Shown: positions 62,846 to 64,000 of the stretch, piece by piece
Layout of the letters: each line of letters begins with the position of its first letter
Position numbering within the stretch: the stretch's first letter is position 1
Source of the DNA: Marivita cryptomonadis
GTDB taxonomy: Bacteria > Pseudomonadota > Alphaproteobacteria > Rhodobacterales > Rhodobacteraceae
Direction: 5' to 3'
Length of the DNA stretch: 64,000 nt
NCBI RefSeq assembly: GCF_002115725.1
Contig: NZ_JFKD01000002.1
Location: 124,001 to 188,000, forward strand
Made by a program: the position numbers and the translations under genes
The notes under the pieces: model-generated
Database searches by the model: none
The model's input: the letters and a program-made list of their open reading frames with translations, nothing else
What the model was told of the DNA's origin: nothing

Positions 62846-64000
62846 TTACTTCTTCTTGCCGAAACCGCTCAGGCCCGGTGGCAAACCACCCATGCCGCCC
62901 ATGCCGGGCAATCCGCCTTTGCCACCCATCGCCTTGGCCGCCTGTTCCAGAGCCTTCGGGTCCATCTGGCCCATCATCTCTTCCGGGCTGCCGCCGCCCT
63001 TACCCATCATGCCTTTCATGGCCTGTTTCAGCATGCCGCCTTTGCCCATCTTGCCCATCTTCTTCATCATGTCGCCCATCTGGCGTTGCATCTTGAGAAG
63101 CTTGTTGAGTTCCGACACTTCCATGCCCGCACCCTTGGCGATGCGTTTCTTGCGGCTGGCCTGAAGGATCTGCGGATTAGCACGTTCCTTCTTTGTCATG
63201 GAGTTGATCAGTGCGATCTGCTGACGCAGCATTCGGTCGTCGATACCTGCACCGTCCATTTGCTTTTGCATCTTCTGCGCGCCGGGCATCATGGCCAGCA
63301 TGCCTTCCATGCCGCCCATCTTCATCATCTGTTCCAGCTGCATCTTGAGGTCGTTCATGTTGAACATCCCCTTCTGGAAGCGCTTCATCATGCGCTCGGC
63401 CTGTTCGACCTCGAGCGTCTGCTGCGCTTTCTCGACCAGCGCGACGATGTCGCCCATGCCCAGGATTCGGCCCGCGATCCGGTCTGGCTCAAAGGTTTCG
63501 AGCGCGTCCATCTTTTCGCCAAGGCCGACAAAACGGATTGGCTTGCCCGTGACCGCGCGCATCGACAGGGCCGCACCGCCGCGTCCGTCACCGTCCATAC
63601 GGGTCAGGACCACACCGGTAATGCCGATCCGTTCGTCAAAGTTTTCCGCTGTGTGCACCGCGTCTTGGCCGGTCAGACCATCGACCACCAGAAGCGTTTC
63701 GCGCGGGTTGGCAACATCGCGCACCGCTTCGACCTGGGCCATCAGCTCTTCGTCGATGGACAGACGGCCCGCAGTGTCGAGCATATAAACGTCGTAGCCA
63801 CCCAGCGACGCCTGCGTTTTGGCACGCTTGGCGATGGCGACAGGGTCTTCGCCTTTAACGATGGGCAGGGTATCCACACCGATCTGGGTGCCGAGGATCT
63901 GCAACTGCTCCATCGCCGCCGGGCGGTTGACGTCGAGCGAGGCCATGAGCACGCGCTTGCCCTCGCGCTCTTTCAGGCGTTTGGCAATTTTGGCTGTGGT
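62846..64000 (-). CDS. ffh: Signal recognition particle protein Ffh, C-terminal part (cut by window edge)
   Basis: GTPase subunit of the signal recognition particle. Visible are the end of the P-loop region (TTAKIAKRLKEREGKRVLMA), DTAGRL, TRMDGDGRGGAALS and the G-domain closing FVGLGEKMDALETFEPDRIAGRILGMGD. The methionine-rich M domain (about the last 165 residues) binds 4.5S RNA and signal peptides. The C-terminal tail is a Gly/Met-rich run (GGKGGLPGMGGMGGLPPG). The N domain and start lie beyond position 64000. It is upstream of the GNAT array. Confidence 0.96.
   Translation of the reverse strand, partial: TTAKIAKRLKEREGKRVLMASLDVNRPAAMEQLQILGTQIGVDTLPIVKGEDPVAIAKRAKTQASLGGYDVYMLDTAGRLSIDEELMAQVEAVRDVANPRETLLVVDGLTGQDAVHTAENFDERIGITGVVLTRMDGDGRGGAALSMRAVTGKPIRFVGLGEKMDALETFEPDRIAGRILGMGDIVALVEKAQQTLEVEQAERMMKRFQKGMFNMNDLKMQLEQMMKMGGMEGMLAMMPGAQKMQKQMDGAGIDDRMLRQQIALINSMTKKERANPQILQASRKKRIAKGAGMEVSELNKLLKMQRQMGDMMKKMGKMGKGGMLKQAMKGMMGKGGGSPEEMMGQMDPKALEQAAKAMGGKGGLPGMGGMGGLPPGLSGFGKKK

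Noticed and set aside
62846..63160. Met/Gly-rich low-complexity DNA as a possible repeat element
   Set aside because: It encodes the normal methionine-rich M domain and tail of Ffh.

Overview
The window reads as one contiguous, gene-dense chromosomal segment of an alphaproteobacterium of the order Rhodobacterales (Roseobacter group). The grounds are the high G+C, the MipZ division ATPase, a single long RelA/SpoT-type Rsh protein, the gene orders ffh-(GNATs)-chorismate mutase-rpsP-rimM-trmD-rplS-rpmE and pdxJ-acpS-lepB-rnc-era-recO, and protein sequences that resemble this group throughout. About 76 protein genes are annotated. No rRNA, tRNA, CRISPR array, prophage or insertion sequence is seen. 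The two edge genes, folC (left) and ffh (right), are cut by the window.

Layout. 1-7 kb: accD-folC, two permeases (EamA, TauE types), two lineage-specific unknowns, and ilvD overlapping a lipoprotein gene. 7-15 kb: a polyamine module, with a PotFGHI-type ABC transporter plus a PuuB-like oxidase on one strand, and a GntR regulator and SpuC-type putrescine aminotransferase divergent from it. Both promoter regions hold a near-identical 12-bp palindrome. 15-24 kb: an FadR-like regulator, moaE-moaD-pgsA, recO-DUF1491-era, an EamA permease, rnc-lepB-acpS, a membrane-anchored alpha/beta hydrolase and pdxJ. 24-28 kb: DUF2062, rsh, rpoZ, folK. 28-37 kb: NYN-domain protein, YqaA, MFS permease, cytochrome c, ispH, a DEAD-box helicase with a repetitive basic tail, LysE, DUF3429, methyltransferase, rnhA, YadS. 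37-42 kb: a PatB-type lyase, three tandem peptide deformylase genes, fmt and two small membrane proteins.

41-54 kb: UspA and SulP, a glutathionyl-hydroquinone reductase, a degenerate receiver protein, smc, a TsoY-like membrane protein behind two ATTC-N8-GAAT palindromes, an HpaI-type aldolase, mipZ and a zinc-ribbon membrane protein pair. 54-64 kb: the ribosomal/tRNA-processing run rpmE, rplS, EthD, trmD, sulfotransferase-like, rimM, MipA/OmpV-like porin, rpsP, chorismate mutase, four tandem GNAT acetyltransferases and ffh.

Most genes are packed into operons with ATGA, GTGA or TTGA stop/start overlaps, which allowed many starts to be fixed. The features most worth following up are the deformylase trio, whose third member has lost both the metal-ligand cysteine and the catalytic glutamate; the TsoY-like gene with its paired sulfide-regulator-type operators; the four-gene GNAT array; and the hydrolase-membrane fusion inside the pdxJ-acpS operon.
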